Below are positions 18,276-26,892 of a stretch of 64,000 bases of DNA, piece after piece. Positions within the stretch are counted from its first letter, which is position 1, and the number at the start of each line of letters is the position of its first letter. The stretch comes from Desulfonema magnum (lineage in GTDB: Bacteria > Desulfobacterota > Desulfobacteria > Desulfobacterales > 4be13): assembly GCF_017377395.1 (NCBI RefSeq), contig NZ_CP061800.1, positions 1,860,001 to 1,924,000 of the forward strand, read 5' to 3'. The notes beneath the pieces were generated by a model. The model searched no databases, was not told where the DNA came from, and worked only from the letters and a program-made list of their open reading frames with translations. The translations under genes were made by a program, and so were the position numbers.

Positions 18276-18701
18276 ATGGCTAAAGAGAAAAAAGAAGTGA
18301 TTAAAAAGGAAATCCATGTGGATGAAGCTGATGCTGAAAAACTACTGTCTGCATTATTACAGATAGCGCAGGAAAAATCAATTGATGACAAGGTTGATTA
18401 TAATGAAAATTATATCAACGATCTTAAGGTATTGCATAAAAAATTTTTAAAAAAAGATAATTTTGAAGTCGGACAAATTGTTAAATGGAAGAAGGGATTA
18501 AAAAACAGAAGGCTTCCCTTAGAGAATCAGCCTGTAATAATTTTAGAATTGCTTGATGAACCAGTTTTCGATTCTGAAGCACGTAGCGGGAGTCCTTATT
18601 TTTTGGAGCCGTTAGATGTTGTGTTAGGAATATTAGATTCAGATGGTGATTTTATTCGTTTTTATTATGACAGAAGAAGGTTTGAGCCATATAAAAAATA
18701 A
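18276..18701 (+). CDS. conserved hypothetical protein (141 aa)
   Basis: A lysine-rich N-terminal helix (EKKEVIKKEIHVDEADAEKLL) leads to a beta-rich C-terminal half: VGQIVKWKKGLKNRRLPLEN, then PYFLEPLDVVLGILDSDGDF and YDRRRFEPYK. The second half suggests a small SH3-like or HIRAN-like barrel, but no named family is recognised. The gene starts 13 bases after its neighbour and ends the cassette. Confidence 0.55.
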   Translation: MAKEKKEVIKKEIHVDEADAEKLLSALLQIAQEKSIDDKVDYNENYINDLKVLHKKFLKKDNFEVGQIVKWKKGLKNRRLPLENQPVIILELLDEPVFDSEARSGSPYFLEPLDVVLGILDSDGDFIRFYYDRRRFEPYKK

Positions 18702-18714
18702 ATATTCTAATCAG

Positions 18715-18795
18715 TCATTGCAACGGACGGCGGGGCGGCTTCTCAATCGAAGTTGCTCAGTAAAGCCCTCGTCGCCGCTTAATGTTAGCTGTAAA
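18715..18795. other. attC-like hairpin after the cassette
   Basis: GCAACGGACGGCGGGGCGGCTT pairs imperfectly with AAGCCCTCGTCGCCGCTTAAT around a loop containing CAATCGAAGTTGCTC, and is followed by GTTAGCT. The inverted GC-rich arms with an AAC...GTTA frame are attC-like, but the GTTRRRY core is imperfect (GTTAGCT) and no integrase is in the window. Confidence 0.4.
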
Positions 18796-18846
18796 ACAAA
18801 CACAAAGATTTCCAGAACGCTATAATAGCAGATCACAAATCACAAA

Positions 18847-19587
18847 ATGGCAACATTATCTCTCAGAAATCTGGTCAAAATTTATCATGGAAGGCAGGTG
18901 GTGAATTCTGTCAGTCTGAACGTTGAAAGCGGGGTTGTCGCAGGGCTTCTGGGGCCGAACGGGGCAGGTAAGACCACGACGTTTTATATGGCTGTGGGAA
19001 TGGTGAGACCGGACGGAGGTCAGGTTTTTCTTGACGATGAAGACACCACGAACTACCCTATGTATCTGAGGGCACGCAAAGGCGTGGGGTATCTTCCCCA
19101 GGAAACTTCGATTTTCAGAAAACTGACTGTGAAACAGAATATCATGGCGATTCTTGAAATTGTGAAACTGGGCGATGAAAGACACATTTCAAAATCAGAA
19201 CAGAAAGATCGCGCGGACAGGCTGCTGAATGAACTTGGTATCAGACATCTTGCGGATCAGAACGCCACTGTGCTTTCAGGGGGGGAACGCAGACGTCTGG
19301 AAATCGCCCGCGCACTTGCCACAGATCCGTGTTTTATTCTTCTGGACGAACCATTTGCAGGGGTGGACCCTCTTGCAGTCATTGACATTAAAAACATTAT
19401 CGCACATCTGAGACAGCGGGAGATCGGGGTTCTTATTTCCGACCATAATGTAAGAGAGACACTGGGAGTGTGTGATAACGCATACATACTAAGTGACGGA
19501 AAAATAATTGAATCCGGGTCCCCGGAAAAGATAGCGTCAAGCCAGACTGCCCGGCGTATTTATTTAGGGGATGAGTTCAGGTTGTAA
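18847..19587 (+). CDS. lptB: LPS export ABC transporter ATPase LptB
   Basis: 246 aa. Walker A GPNGAGKTTTFYM (near 38), Q-loop PQETSIFRKLTV, signature LSGGERRRLEIARAL (near 140), Walker B CFILLDEPFAGVDP and H-loop ISDHNVRET are all intact. It powers LPS extraction from the inner membrane with LptFG. No Shine-Dalgarno sequence is evident; the leader has CAGATCACAAATCACAAA repeats. The gene is separated from lptA by the HEPN cassette. Confidence 0.97.
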   Translation: MATLSLRNLVKIYHGRQVVNSVSLNVESGVVAGLLGPNGAGKTTTFYMAVGMVRPDGGQVFLDDEDTTNYPMYLRARKGVGYLPQETSIFRKLTVKQNIMAILEIVKLGDERHISKSEQKDRADRLLNELGIRHLADQNATVLSGGERRRLEIARALATDPCFILLDEPFAGVDPLAVIDIKNIIAHLRQREIGVLISDHNVRETLGVCDNAYILSDGKIIESGSPEKIASSQTARRIYLGDEFRL

Positions 19588-19641
19588 TGCCGCTCATTGG
19601 CCATTCGCTGTTTATAACAACTAAATGACAAATAACAAAAA

Positions 19642-21084
19642 ATGGCAATTGAATTAAAACAACAGCTTAAATTAAGCCAGCAACTGGTAATGACACCGCA
19701 GCTTCAGATGGCGATAAAGCTTCTGCAATTGTCCAGACTGGAACTGATGGATGCCATACACCAGGAACTGGAAGAAAATCCCGCATTGGAGATCAGCGAT
19801 GCGGAAGTTGAAGAAAATCAGACGGAACCATCTGAAATCATAGTTGAAAAGGCTCCTTCGGAAAAAGAGGTCACCATTGAAGAAAAAATAAACGATGATA
19901 TTGACTGGAGCAACTATATTGATGAATACAATTCTCCCGGAAAAGCCACTTTTGAAAGTGAAGGAAGAGATGCGCCGAAATTTGAGTCTTTTATTGCACA
20001 GAAGGACTCTCTGAGCGACCACCTCCTTTGGCAACTCCTGATGATATCTCCTACAGAAGAAGAAAAAAATATCGGAAGCCTTATTATCGGGAACCTCGAT
20101 AACAGGGGTTATCTGGATGTTCCTGTGGATGAACTTGCCAAAACGAGCGGCGCTTCATGTAAAAAAGTCGGACAGGTCTTATCTTTGTTGCAAACTTTCG
20201 ATCCCATCGGTGTCTGTGCCCATGATCTTGCAGAATGCCTTATGATACAGGCCCGGCATCTGGGGTTTGGCGATTCCGTTGTGACCGATATTATAAAAAA
20301 CCATCTTGGCCATATAGAAAACAAAAATTACAACGCCATATGCAAAGCCTTAAAAACAGATATGACATCTGTCATTTTTGCCGTGAATATCATCAAAGGA
20401 CTGGAACCTATGCCCGGACGTGTGTTCAGCGATGAGGAACCCCAATATATTGTGCCTGATATTTATGTTTATCGAATGGAAGATGATTTTGTGATCACGT
20501 TGAATGAGGACGGAATGCCCAAGCTTTGCATCAGTTCTTTTTATCAGAAAGCAATCACCAAGGACGGAAAACTTACGGAAAACGCAAAGGATTATATGCA
20601 TGAGAAGCTGAATTCCGCGGCATGGCTGATTAAAAGTATTCATCAGCGTCAGAAGACGATTTACAGGGTGATGGAAAGCATACTGAAGTTTCAGCGGGAG
20701 TTTTTTGAAAAAGGGATCGCCTATCTGAAGCCCATGGTACTCAGAGATGTTTCAGAAGATATTGACATGCACGAATCAACCGTCAGCAGAGTGACAACAA
20801 ACAAATATGCTTATACGCCCCAGGGGATTTTTGAACTGAAATATTTTTTTAACAGTTCGATCAACTGTATTTCAGGCGGCGGGGCCTTAGCGGCTGTCAG
20901 TGTTCAGGAAAGGATAAGGCAGATCATTGACAGTGAGGATCCTCAGAAACCTTACAGTGATGAGAAACTCTCAAAGATATTGGAAAAGGCAAATATAAAC
21001 ATCGCACGCAGAACAGTAGCCAAGTATCGTGAAATGCTGAAGATACTTCCATCCAACAAACGAAAAAAAAGCAGGGAGGTTTAA
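19642..21084 (+). CDS. rpoN: RNA polymerase sigma-54 factor
   Basis: 480 aa. Region I is a typical glutamine-rich start (LKQQLKLSQQLVMTPQLQMAIKLLQLS), then an acidic region II (~50-115), a core-binding domain, the HTH (LRDVSEDIDMHESTVSRVT) and the C-terminal RpoN box ARRTVAKYREMLKI. It directs transcription from -24/-12 promoters with enhancer-binding proteins. The lptB-rpoN-hpf-ptsN-rapZ order is the classical one. Confidence 0.97.
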   Translation: MAIELKQQLKLSQQLVMTPQLQMAIKLLQLSRLELMDAIHQELEENPALEISDAEVEENQTEPSEIIVEKAPSEKEVTIEEKINDDIDWSNYIDEYNSPGKATFESEGRDAPKFESFIAQKDSLSDHLLWQLLMISPTEEEKNIGSLIIGNLDNRGYLDVPVDELAKTSGASCKKVGQVLSLLQTFDPIGVCAHDLAECLMIQARHLGFGDSVVTDIIKNHLGHIENKNYNAICKALKTDMTSVIFAVNIIKGLEPMPGRVFSDEEPQYIVPDIYVYRMEDDFVITLNEDGMPKLCISSFYQKAITKDGKLTENAKDYMHEKLNSAAWLIKSIHQRQKTIYRVMESILKFQREFFEKGIAYLKPMVLRDVSEDIDMHESTVSRVTTNKYAYTPQGIFELKYFFNSSINCISGGGALAAVSVQERIRQIIDSEDPQKPYSDEKLSKILEKANINIARRTVAKYREMLKILPSNKRKKSREV

Positions 21085-21087
21085 AAC

Positions 21088-21624
21088 ATGCAGACATCTG
21101 TGACTTTTAAAAATCTTGATCCCTCGGAAACGTTGAAATCTTATGTCAGCGGCAAGCTTGACCGGTTTGACAAGTTCCTTGACAATCCTGCGGAAGCAAG
21201 CGTGGTTCTTTCGGTTGAAAAATTTCGTCATATTGCCGAAATTAAAATAAGCGGTGACAGGCTGACCATAAATGGCAAAGAAGAAACGGATGACATGTAT
21301 TCATCCATTGACATGGTTCTGGACAAGCTTGGAAAGCAGATAAAGAAAAACAAGCAGAAAACCAGGGACCGCAGGGGAGGAAAAACTAAGTTGGCGGATG
21401 TTATGGCTGTTGAAGACATTGTGCCTCAGCAGGATGAGGCCGGAACAACGCAGCTAAAGGTTAAAAACATCGAATACAAACCCATGGATGTTGAAGAGGC
21501 TGTTATGCAGATGGACCTCGGAGACGACAATTTTTTGGTATTTACAAATGCCAAAACAGACCGGGTGAATGTCCTTTATCATCGTAATGATGGGCATTAC
21601 GGACTGATTCAGCCCAGCAACTGA
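21088..21624 (+). CDS. hpf: ribosome hibernation promoting factor, long form
   Basis: 178 aa. N-terminal HPF domain (VTFKNLDPSETLKSYVSGKLDRF, ~5-100) binds the 30S decoding region. A basic linker (KKNKQKTRDRRGG) leads to the C-terminal dimerisation domain (FLVFTNAKTDRVNVLYHRNDGHYGLIQP, ~145-178), as in long HPF that makes 100S dimers alone. It starts 3 bases after rpoN. Confidence 0.95.
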   Translation: MQTSVTFKNLDPSETLKSYVSGKLDRFDKFLDNPAEASVVLSVEKFRHIAEIKISGDRLTINGKEETDDMYSSIDMVLDKLGKQIKKNKQKTRDRRGGKTKLADVMAVEDIVPQQDEAGTTQLKVKNIEYKPMDVEEAVMQMDLGDDNFLVFTNAKTDRVNVLYHRNDGHYGLIQPSN

Positions 21625-21693
21625 AAAGCTGTCAGTTATCAGCGGACTGCGAGCGGCTCGCGGATAACTGACAACGAATAACTGACAACTGAT

Positions 21694-22152
21694 ATGAAGA
21701 TTCTTGATGTTTTGCAAAAAGAGGCAGTTCTTGTCAATTTAAAGTCCCGGGACAAGAAAAGCGTTATTGAGGAACTTGCAATGCCGGTGGCCCGTATTGC
21801 CAACATAAATCATGATGACCTTGTACGGGTACTCATGGAAAGAGAGCGGCTCGGGAGTACCGGTATCGGCGGCGGAATTGCGATTCCCCACGGTAAAATT
21901 AAGGAACTTGAGTCACTGGCAATGGGGTTTGGTTTAAGCCGAAAAGGTGTTGACTTTGAATCCATGGATGGGCGTCCTGCCCATATTTTTTTTCTTATGA
22001 TCACACCGGAGAATTCAACTGGCCTTCATCTGAACCTCCTTGCCCGGATTGCAAGAATCCTGAAAAATGAACCTTTTAAGGACAGATTGTCCAATGCTGT
22101 TGACAGTGATGAGATTTTCAACATTATCAGGGAAGAAGACGAAACATTTTAA
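21694..22152 (+). CDS. ptsN: PTS IIA-like nitrogen regulatory protein
   Basis: 152 aa. EIIA domain of the fructose/Ntr type, with the phosphorylatable histidine in GGGIAIPHGK (near residue 67). It takes phosphate from NPr and regulates rather than transports. The gap from hpf carries short GATAACTGACAAC-type repeats (21628-21690). Confidence 0.93.
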   Translation: MKILDVLQKEAVLVNLKSRDKKSVIEELAMPVARIANINHDDLVRVLMERERLGSTGIGGGIAIPHGKIKELESLAMGFGLSRKGVDFESMDGRPAHIFFLMITPENSTGLHLNLLARIARILKNEPFKDRLSNAVDSDEIFNIIREEDETF

Positions 22153-22209
22153 CAGGGTTCAGTGGTCAGTGACGGGTAAATCAAAACAAAAGGCAAGCTG
22201 ATAACTGAT

Positions 22210-23073
22210 ATGAACGACTTAAAAATATTTATTATTACAGGACTTTCAGGTTCCGGTAAGAGTACGGCAATCGCCGCGTTTCAGGACGCGGGGTTTTATT
22301 GTGTGGATAATATGCCCGTGGCCCTTCTCCCCAAGTTTCTGGAATTACCGATTCAGGGCGATTCTGAAATCACAGGGCTTGCGTTTGTGATGGATCTGCG
22401 GGAAAAGGGTTTTCTTTCCGGATATGAAGCCATATTTGAATCTCTCAGGCAAAAAGGATGTAATTTTGAAATTCTGTTCCTTGAAGCAGATGAAAAGATT
22501 CTGGTCCAGCGATACAGCCAGACGCGACGATATCATCCGCTGTCACATGGGAAAAGTGTCACAGACGGCATCCGAATTGAACGGGACCAGCTAAGGCATC
22601 TCAGGGAATCCGCGGATCAGATTATTGACACATCCTGCTATAATGTTCACAAACTGAAATCGCTTATTCTTGATATTGCGCAAAAAATTAAAAAATTTGC
22701 GCTGATGAAAATAAATATTTTGTCGTTTGGTTTCCGGTACGGTATTCCGCATGATGCTGATCTGATCATAGATGTCCGTTTTGTTTCAAACCCTTATTTT
22801 GTGCCTGAATTAAAAGAACTGGACGGAGAAAAAGAGGAGGTTAGGCGGTATGTTCTGAGTCGTAACACGACTCGTATCTTTCTACAGAAGTATCTGGACT
22901 TGCTGGATTATTTAATCCCTTTGTATGAAAAAGAGGGAAAGGCTTATCTGACCATCGGAGTGGGCTGTACCGGAGGACGTCATCGTTCTGTTGCCATTGC
23001 ACGTGCTGTGTTTGAGCATACAGACAAACCAAACAGAAGGGTTGAGATTACGCACCGGGATATTGAGAAATGA
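22210..23073 (+). CDS. rapZ: RNase adapter protein RapZ
   Basis: 287 aa. Walker A ITGLSGSGKSTA (near residue 12), Walker B FLEADEKILVQRY, and the C-terminal domain ending GVGCTGGRHRSVAIARAV. In enterics it binds small RNAs or glucosamine-6-P and steers RNase E; in other bacteria it is a nucleotide-binding protein of less certain role. The same gene order, following ptsN, is widely conserved. Confidence 0.94.
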   Translation: MNDLKIFIITGLSGSGKSTAIAAFQDAGFYCVDNMPVALLPKFLELPIQGDSEITGLAFVMDLREKGFLSGYEAIFESLRQKGCNFEILFLEADEKILVQRYSQTRRYHPLSHGKSVTDGIRIERDQLRHLRESADQIIDTSCYNVHKLKSLILDIAQKIKKFALMKINILSFGFRYGIPHDADLIIDVRFVSNPYFVPELKELDGEKEEVRRYVLSRNTTRIFLQKYLDLLDYLIPLYEKEGKAYLTIGVGCTGGRHRSVAIARAVFEHTDKPNRRVEITHRDIEK

Positions 23074-23192
23074 CTACAAGGATTTTACCATGAAAATGCA
23101 TTCTGAAAAAATTCGATTTTTTATTTTTATAACCTTTTCATGGTCGAGGAAAAAATCCGATTTTTCATGACCATTTATATAAGAAGAGGGTA

Positions 23193-23272
23193 GTGTTCTA
23201 AAACTGGACTTAATTTTTTTAAGGCATTGAATCAATTTAGCAAATATCGGATCAAGTCCAGTTTTAGAACAC
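23193..23272. repeat. 19-bp perfect inverted repeat, element ends
   Basis: GTGTTCTAAAACTGGACTT at 23193-23211 is inverted at 23254-23272 with 42 bases between, including CATTGAATCAAT. The gap from rapZ (23074-23440) also contains GAAAAAATTCGATTTTTT/AAAAAATCCGATTTTTC arms (about 23103-23170). No gene is present. The same ends are found at 9138-9378 in a larger element. Confidence 0.75.
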
Positions 23273-23440
23273 CACCTAAGAAGAGGATGATAAAAAAGAT
23301 TTTTTTAATCCTTTTCTTATCTGAAATCCTCGTAGTTCTGATCCGAATTTTATAAATTTCCATATATAAAAAATTGAAAAAAATTATACATACTTCGATC
23401 CGGTATATGCAGCTTATTCTATTAAAACTAAGGATTTAAA

Positions 23441-23857
23441 GTGATAGGTATAGTAATTGTTACACATGCTCAACTTGGTGATGCGCTGATTGACGCTTCC
23501 GAATTCATACTTGGCAAACGGCCTGAAGCCATCATTTCTGTTTCGATAAATATAAATGAAAACGCGGATCAGTTGCGTGAAAAAATTGCCCAAGGAATCA
23601 AAAAGGTCAGGCAGAAAAAAGGCATACTGATTCTGACGGATATGTTCGGAGGAACTCCTTCCAATTTAAGTTATTCATTTCTTCAAGAAGGGCGTGTGGA
23701 AGTCATCTCCGGGGTAAACCTTCCTATGCTGGTCAAGGCTGTCAATTCTCGAAAAAACATGGACCTTGTCAGACTTTCCGAATGTCTGGAGGTTTACGGC
23801 AAAAAAAGCATTTCTCTGGCAAGCGGAATTTTAAAGGGAAACAAACGAAGCGAATAA
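23441..23857 (+). CDS. PTS mannose-type EIIA domain protein
   Basis: 138 aa from a GTG start behind AAGGA. The EIIA-Man fold start GIVIVTHAQLGDALIDA has the active histidine near residue 9. ILILTDMFGGTPSNLS is the family's second signature. Such single-domain proteins follow rapZ in many proteobacteria that lack sugar-transporting EIIBC, and are thought to act as regulators. HPr and EI genes, expected next, are replaced here by GAPDH. Confidence 0.92.
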   Translation: MIGIVIVTHAQLGDALIDASEFILGKRPEAIISVSININENADQLREKIAQGIKKVRQKKGILILTDMFGGTPSNLSYSFLQEGRVEVISGVNLPMLVKAVNSRKNMDLVRLSECLEVYGKKSISLASGILKGNKRSE

Positions 23858-23947
23858 TTTTCGATTTTTGACTGAGGATTTTCGCTTCGACAGGAGTTCA
23901 GCCGAAGGATTGAGACTTGAAAATCAAATCAGATGAGGAGATAAATT

Positions 23948-24952
23948 ATGAGCGTAAAAATAGGTATAAATGGTTTCGGAAGGATCGGACGGCTGGTATT
24001 CAGGGCCGCACTCGGTCATCCCGAGGTTGAGGTTGTGGCAATCAATGATCTCATGGACTCAGCCACCATGGCCTATCTTCTGAGTTATGATTCAGTTCAT
24101 GGCAGACTGAATGCGGAGGTCACTGCAAAGGAAGATGCCATTGAAGCAGATGGCAAGGCCGTTGCCGTTACTTCAGTCAAAGATCCCGGAGAAATCGGAT
24201 GGAAAGATTTGGGAGTTGACATTGTCGCAGAATGTACCGGTCTTTTCAGGGATGCTGAAAGCGCGTCAAAGCATCTGGCTGCCGGCGCTCGTAAGGTGAT
24301 AATATCCGCACCTGCCAAAGACCCGGATATTACCATTGTCATGGGTGTCAACTCCAATCAGTATGACCCCGGACACCACCATATCATTTCCAATGCCTCG
24401 TGTACCACAAACTGCCTTGCGCCTGTTGCCAAAGTTCTTCTTGAAAATTTCGGCATACGATGCGGGTTGATGACCACGGTACATGCTTATACAGGGGACC
24501 AGCGTCTCCTTGATTTTCCCCACAAAGACCTTCGCAGGGCAAGGGCTGCGGCCCTGTCCATGATTCCCACGACCACAGGGGCGGCCCGGGCGGTTTCCCT
24601 GGTGCTTCCGGAATTATCCGGGAAGCTTAATGGTCTTGCCATTCGTGTTCCCACCCCTAATGTGTCTATTGTTGATTTTGTCGCGACCGTGGAAAAATCA
24701 GGTATTACGGTTTCTGATGTCAATGAGGCGCTTAAAAATGCTTCGGAAGGGCCTCTTTCAGGCATACTCGGATACAATGAACTTCCGCTGGTGTCTTGCG
24801 ACTTTAACGGTTCCGCATTATCTTCAATCGTTGACGGCCCCACAACATATGTTGTTGACAACATGGTAAAGGTCCTTTCATGGTATGACAATGAATCCGG
24901 ATATTCAAACCGGATGGTTGATCTTGCTGCCATGATCGGATCCCAGCTTTAA
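23948..24952 (+). CDS. gap: glyceraldehyde-3-phosphate dehydrogenase, type I
   Basis: 334 aa. NAD-binding NGFGRIGRLVFRAAL at the N-terminus, catalytic cysteine in SNASCTTNCLAP (near 153), MTTVHAYTGDQ, the RRARAAALSMIPTTTGAA block, and WYDNESGYSNR at the end. It interconverts GAP and 1,3-bisphosphoglycerate in glycolysis and gluconeogenesis. GAGGAG lies upstream. Confidence 0.98.
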   Translation: MSVKIGINGFGRIGRLVFRAALGHPEVEVVAINDLMDSATMAYLLSYDSVHGRLNAEVTAKEDAIEADGKAVAVTSVKDPGEIGWKDLGVDIVAECTGLFRDAESASKHLAAGARKVIISAPAKDPDITIVMGVNSNQYDPGHHHIISNASCTTNCLAPVAKVLLENFGIRCGLMTTVHAYTGDQRLLDFPHKDLRRARAAALSMIPTTTGAARAVSLVLPELSGKLNGLAIRVPTPNVSIVDFVATVEKSGITVSDVNEALKNASEGPLSGILGYNELPLVSCDFNGSALSSIVDGPTTYVVDNMVKVLSWYDNESGYSNRMVDLAAMIGSQL

Positions 24953-24990
24953 TCAGTTTACAGTTGTCAGCAGTCTGTTTTCAGTCAGAA

Positions 24991-25024
24991 AGACCTCCGA
25001 GATTTTTGAAAACCTCGGAGGTCT
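24991..25024 (+). terminator. stem-loop after gap
   Basis: AGACCTCCGAG pairs with CTCGGAGGTCT around a 12-base loop (ATTTTTGAAAAC). The T-tract after it is weak (TATGACG). It lies 38 bases after the stop and is the likely end of the operon transcript. Confidence 0.6.
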
Positions 25025-25099
25025 TATGACGTTGCCCGTCAGAATGGCCCCTTTCCCTCATAATATCTGCCAAACAGGTGTATATCATTTCTTCTGCTT

Positions 25100-25290
25100 G
25101 TCCTATTCTGCGGCTATAAATATGCCGCACCTACAGGGTGTTGGTCGGCCTCCCCTAAGTCCGTTATAATCAGTAAATTTTCATGGTAAGAAACGCTCAG
25201 GAAAAACCCGGGTTTTTCACCTCCGATCATGAAAATATGCGGTGAGAACAGACCAAAAGCCCGGGTTTTTCAAATGGATTTTCATGGTAA
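25100..25290. repeat. element end (GGGGAGG family) plus second palindrome
   Basis: 25112-25173 reads GCGGCTATAAATATGCCGC, then GGTCGGCC, CTCCCCTAAGTCCG and TTATAATCAG. This is the right end of the 604-1000 element family, without a matching left end. 25175-25290 has direct TTTTCATGGTAA copies flanking CCCGGGTTTTTC twice. No gene is seen in 25025-25315. Confidence 0.55.
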
Positions 25291-25315
25291 AGGCTGTCAA
25301 CCAGAGTATCAATTC

Positions 25316-25963
25316 TCAATTAAAATGTTCCAAGCCGGTAACCACTCCGTGACAGCGGCAGGCCGTACTCACCAGTACCCTGCCTTTGGCGTTTATCACC
25401 TGATTCAGCAGTGTAAAAAGCTGTTCAGGGCGATATCCCCCGACACCCGGCCCCAGTTGGTGACTTCGAATAACCAGCGATTCAAAAGAAGGCAGGTCTG
25501 TATTTTCAAGAAGTTCAAACATATTCTGTTTCCTGGGGGCCCGGGTCACGGTGCAGATATTACGGGGTTCGGCGCAATCGTCAGGGCATCTGAATGTGGC
25601 ATGACTCACATAAATATCCCCTGAGTCCCCTTGGATGGGATTCGGAAGAAGCGGGAGGATTTCATGCGGCAGGGAGACACGGCAGAGTTGATTCGCCCCC
25701 AGCCGAAGCAGACACCACTCCGCGGCCAGATGGACAGGCAATGCGGGAATGATCCAGTCCGGAGCATTTTCAGAACGGAGATGCTGATTTAAAAAGTCTG
25801 CCCCGTCCGACTGTTCAAGGGTGCGATTGGGGCCTCTTCCCTGGTGAAGGTTCTCTCTGAGCGGATCCACCAGAACAAAATGTTTTTTCTCATGATTATT
25901 TGACAATTTTCGGAGCGCATGTAATCCGAAATGACCTGTACCGATAATCCAAATTTCTTTCAT
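25316..25963 (-). CDS. Rossmann-fold protein of unknown function
   Basis: 215 aa. The N-terminus EIWIIGTGHFGLHAL is a GxGxxG dinucleotide-binding start, followed by FVLVDP. The middle has PDWIIPALPVHLAAEWCLLRL, and two cysteine pairs occur (FRCPDDCAEPRNIC, TACRCHG). The C-terminus is VLVSTACRCHGVVTGL. It looks like a NAD(P)-binding protein with a possible metal or Fe-S site. No named family is recognised. Monocistronic. Confidence 0.6.
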   Translation of the reverse strand: MKEIWIIGTGHFGLHALRKLSNNHEKKHFVLVDPLRENLHQGRGPNRTLEQSDGADFLNQHLRSENAPDWIIPALPVHLAAEWCLLRLGANQLCRVSLPHEILPLLPNPIQGDSGDIYVSHATFRCPDDCAEPRNICTVTRAPRKQNMFELLENTDLPSFESLVIRSHQLGPGVGGYRPEQLFTLLNQVINAKGRVLVSTACRCHGVVTGLEHFN

Positions 25964-26027
25964 GATGTCCTCTTATCCGGTAATATTCTATTTTAATGCT
26001 CAGGCGTAAGCGACGGCGGAACAAGCT

Positions 26028-26412
26028 TTAACTCCTAGCGTTTGTAATCTCTTTTCCGACAAAATAATACCTCACAAGCGCACGCTGTACCCGCCATGCA
26101 AGATCATCCCCAAAGGGTTTGATAAGCATTAAGTAGCCGGATTCAATAATGAATTTATAAAATCGTGTCGGCTGTTTTGTGCGTCCATGTAAGGGACGCA
26201 CAAAGTTTGGGACCATTCATCATATGGAACATTAAAGAAATCCTCATGTTCAATGAACTGATCTATGTGACGGTGAAAAGCCTTTCTGGCCGTGCTTTCA
26301 GGTCTTCCGTGGAGTTCGTCTGTCATTTTGAATGTAAGAACACAGGCTGTCCCCTGTATTCGATCCGTTCAATTGTTTTCCCCTCAATATGAACAATGAT
26401 TCTGTTTTCCAT
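26028..26412 (-). pseudogene. ORF6N-domain protein, frameshifted
   Basis: Read from ATG 26412 (GGAGG just upstream), the first 24 or so codons give MENRIIVHIEGKTIERIEYRG, then the frame is lost near 26337. A second frame gives DELHGRPESTARKAFHRHIDQF and EHEDFFNVPYDEWSQ. A third, after ~26215, gives FYKFIIESGYLMLIKPFGDDLAWRVQRALVRYYF. Together these are the whole ORF6N domain (phage/antirepressor-type) split by at least two frameshifts. It lies just downstream of the structured region at 26440-26620. No other phage gene surrounds it. Confidence 0.75.
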
Positions 26413-26439
26413 TATCAACCTCCTGTGATCTGAGTCTGA

Positions 26440-26620
26440 GAATCTGAGGCGGGCTTAAAAACAAAAAACAGCCCGACTGGTACTCACGTCCACAGGTGTA
26501 CGCCCCGGGCTTCGCGCTATCCGGACCAGTTAGAGCCGTATTCATTCAATATTGTTTCAGTCGCCTCCCTGTTTTGTAACCTTTGTATGGGTCACAGGGC
26601 CGGAAGCCAAACCTGAGATT
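26440..26620 (-). ncRNA. candidate structured RNA upstream of the ORF6N pseudogene
   Basis: On the minus strand: CCCTGTGACCCATACAAAGG and TTACAAAACAGGG form a long hairpin (GTGACC with GGTTAC inside CCCTGT with ACAGGG). Then come CCGG-type arms around GATAGCGCGAAG and GTAC arms around ACCTGTGGACGTGA. CTGG/CCAG closes, followed by CGGGCTGTTTTTTGTTTTTAAGCCCG, a terminator-like hairpin. G+C content is higher than in nearby intergenic DNA. I cannot name a known RNA class. Confidence 0.4.
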
Positions 26621-26892
26621 TGAGTAATCTCTTATATCTCTCGTTAAATTTGATGTCAAGAAAGGTTTTCTGATCATTTACGGAGTATCTGTGAAAATCT
26701 GTGGTTCGGACCTCGGAGCGTGTTCGGTCGAATGATCTCAGATGAATTGTCAATGAAAAGACTTGACGATTGTGTTGTAATAAAATAAAATTTTAATTTA
26801 ATTCAGAGAGAAGATAAAAACACAGAAAGGCTCTTAGCCCGAAAAAATTTAAAAAAACTAACCGGAATCAAAGATTTTTTTTTGAGGAAGAA

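Noticed and set aside
26440..26640. tRNA, SRP RNA, tmRNA or a cobalamin/c-di-GMP riboswitch
   Set aside because: None of the diagnostic cores (T-loop GTTC, CAGGTCCGGAAGG, tmRNA tail, B12 box, GEMM) could be found. Only a general structured-RNA call is kept.
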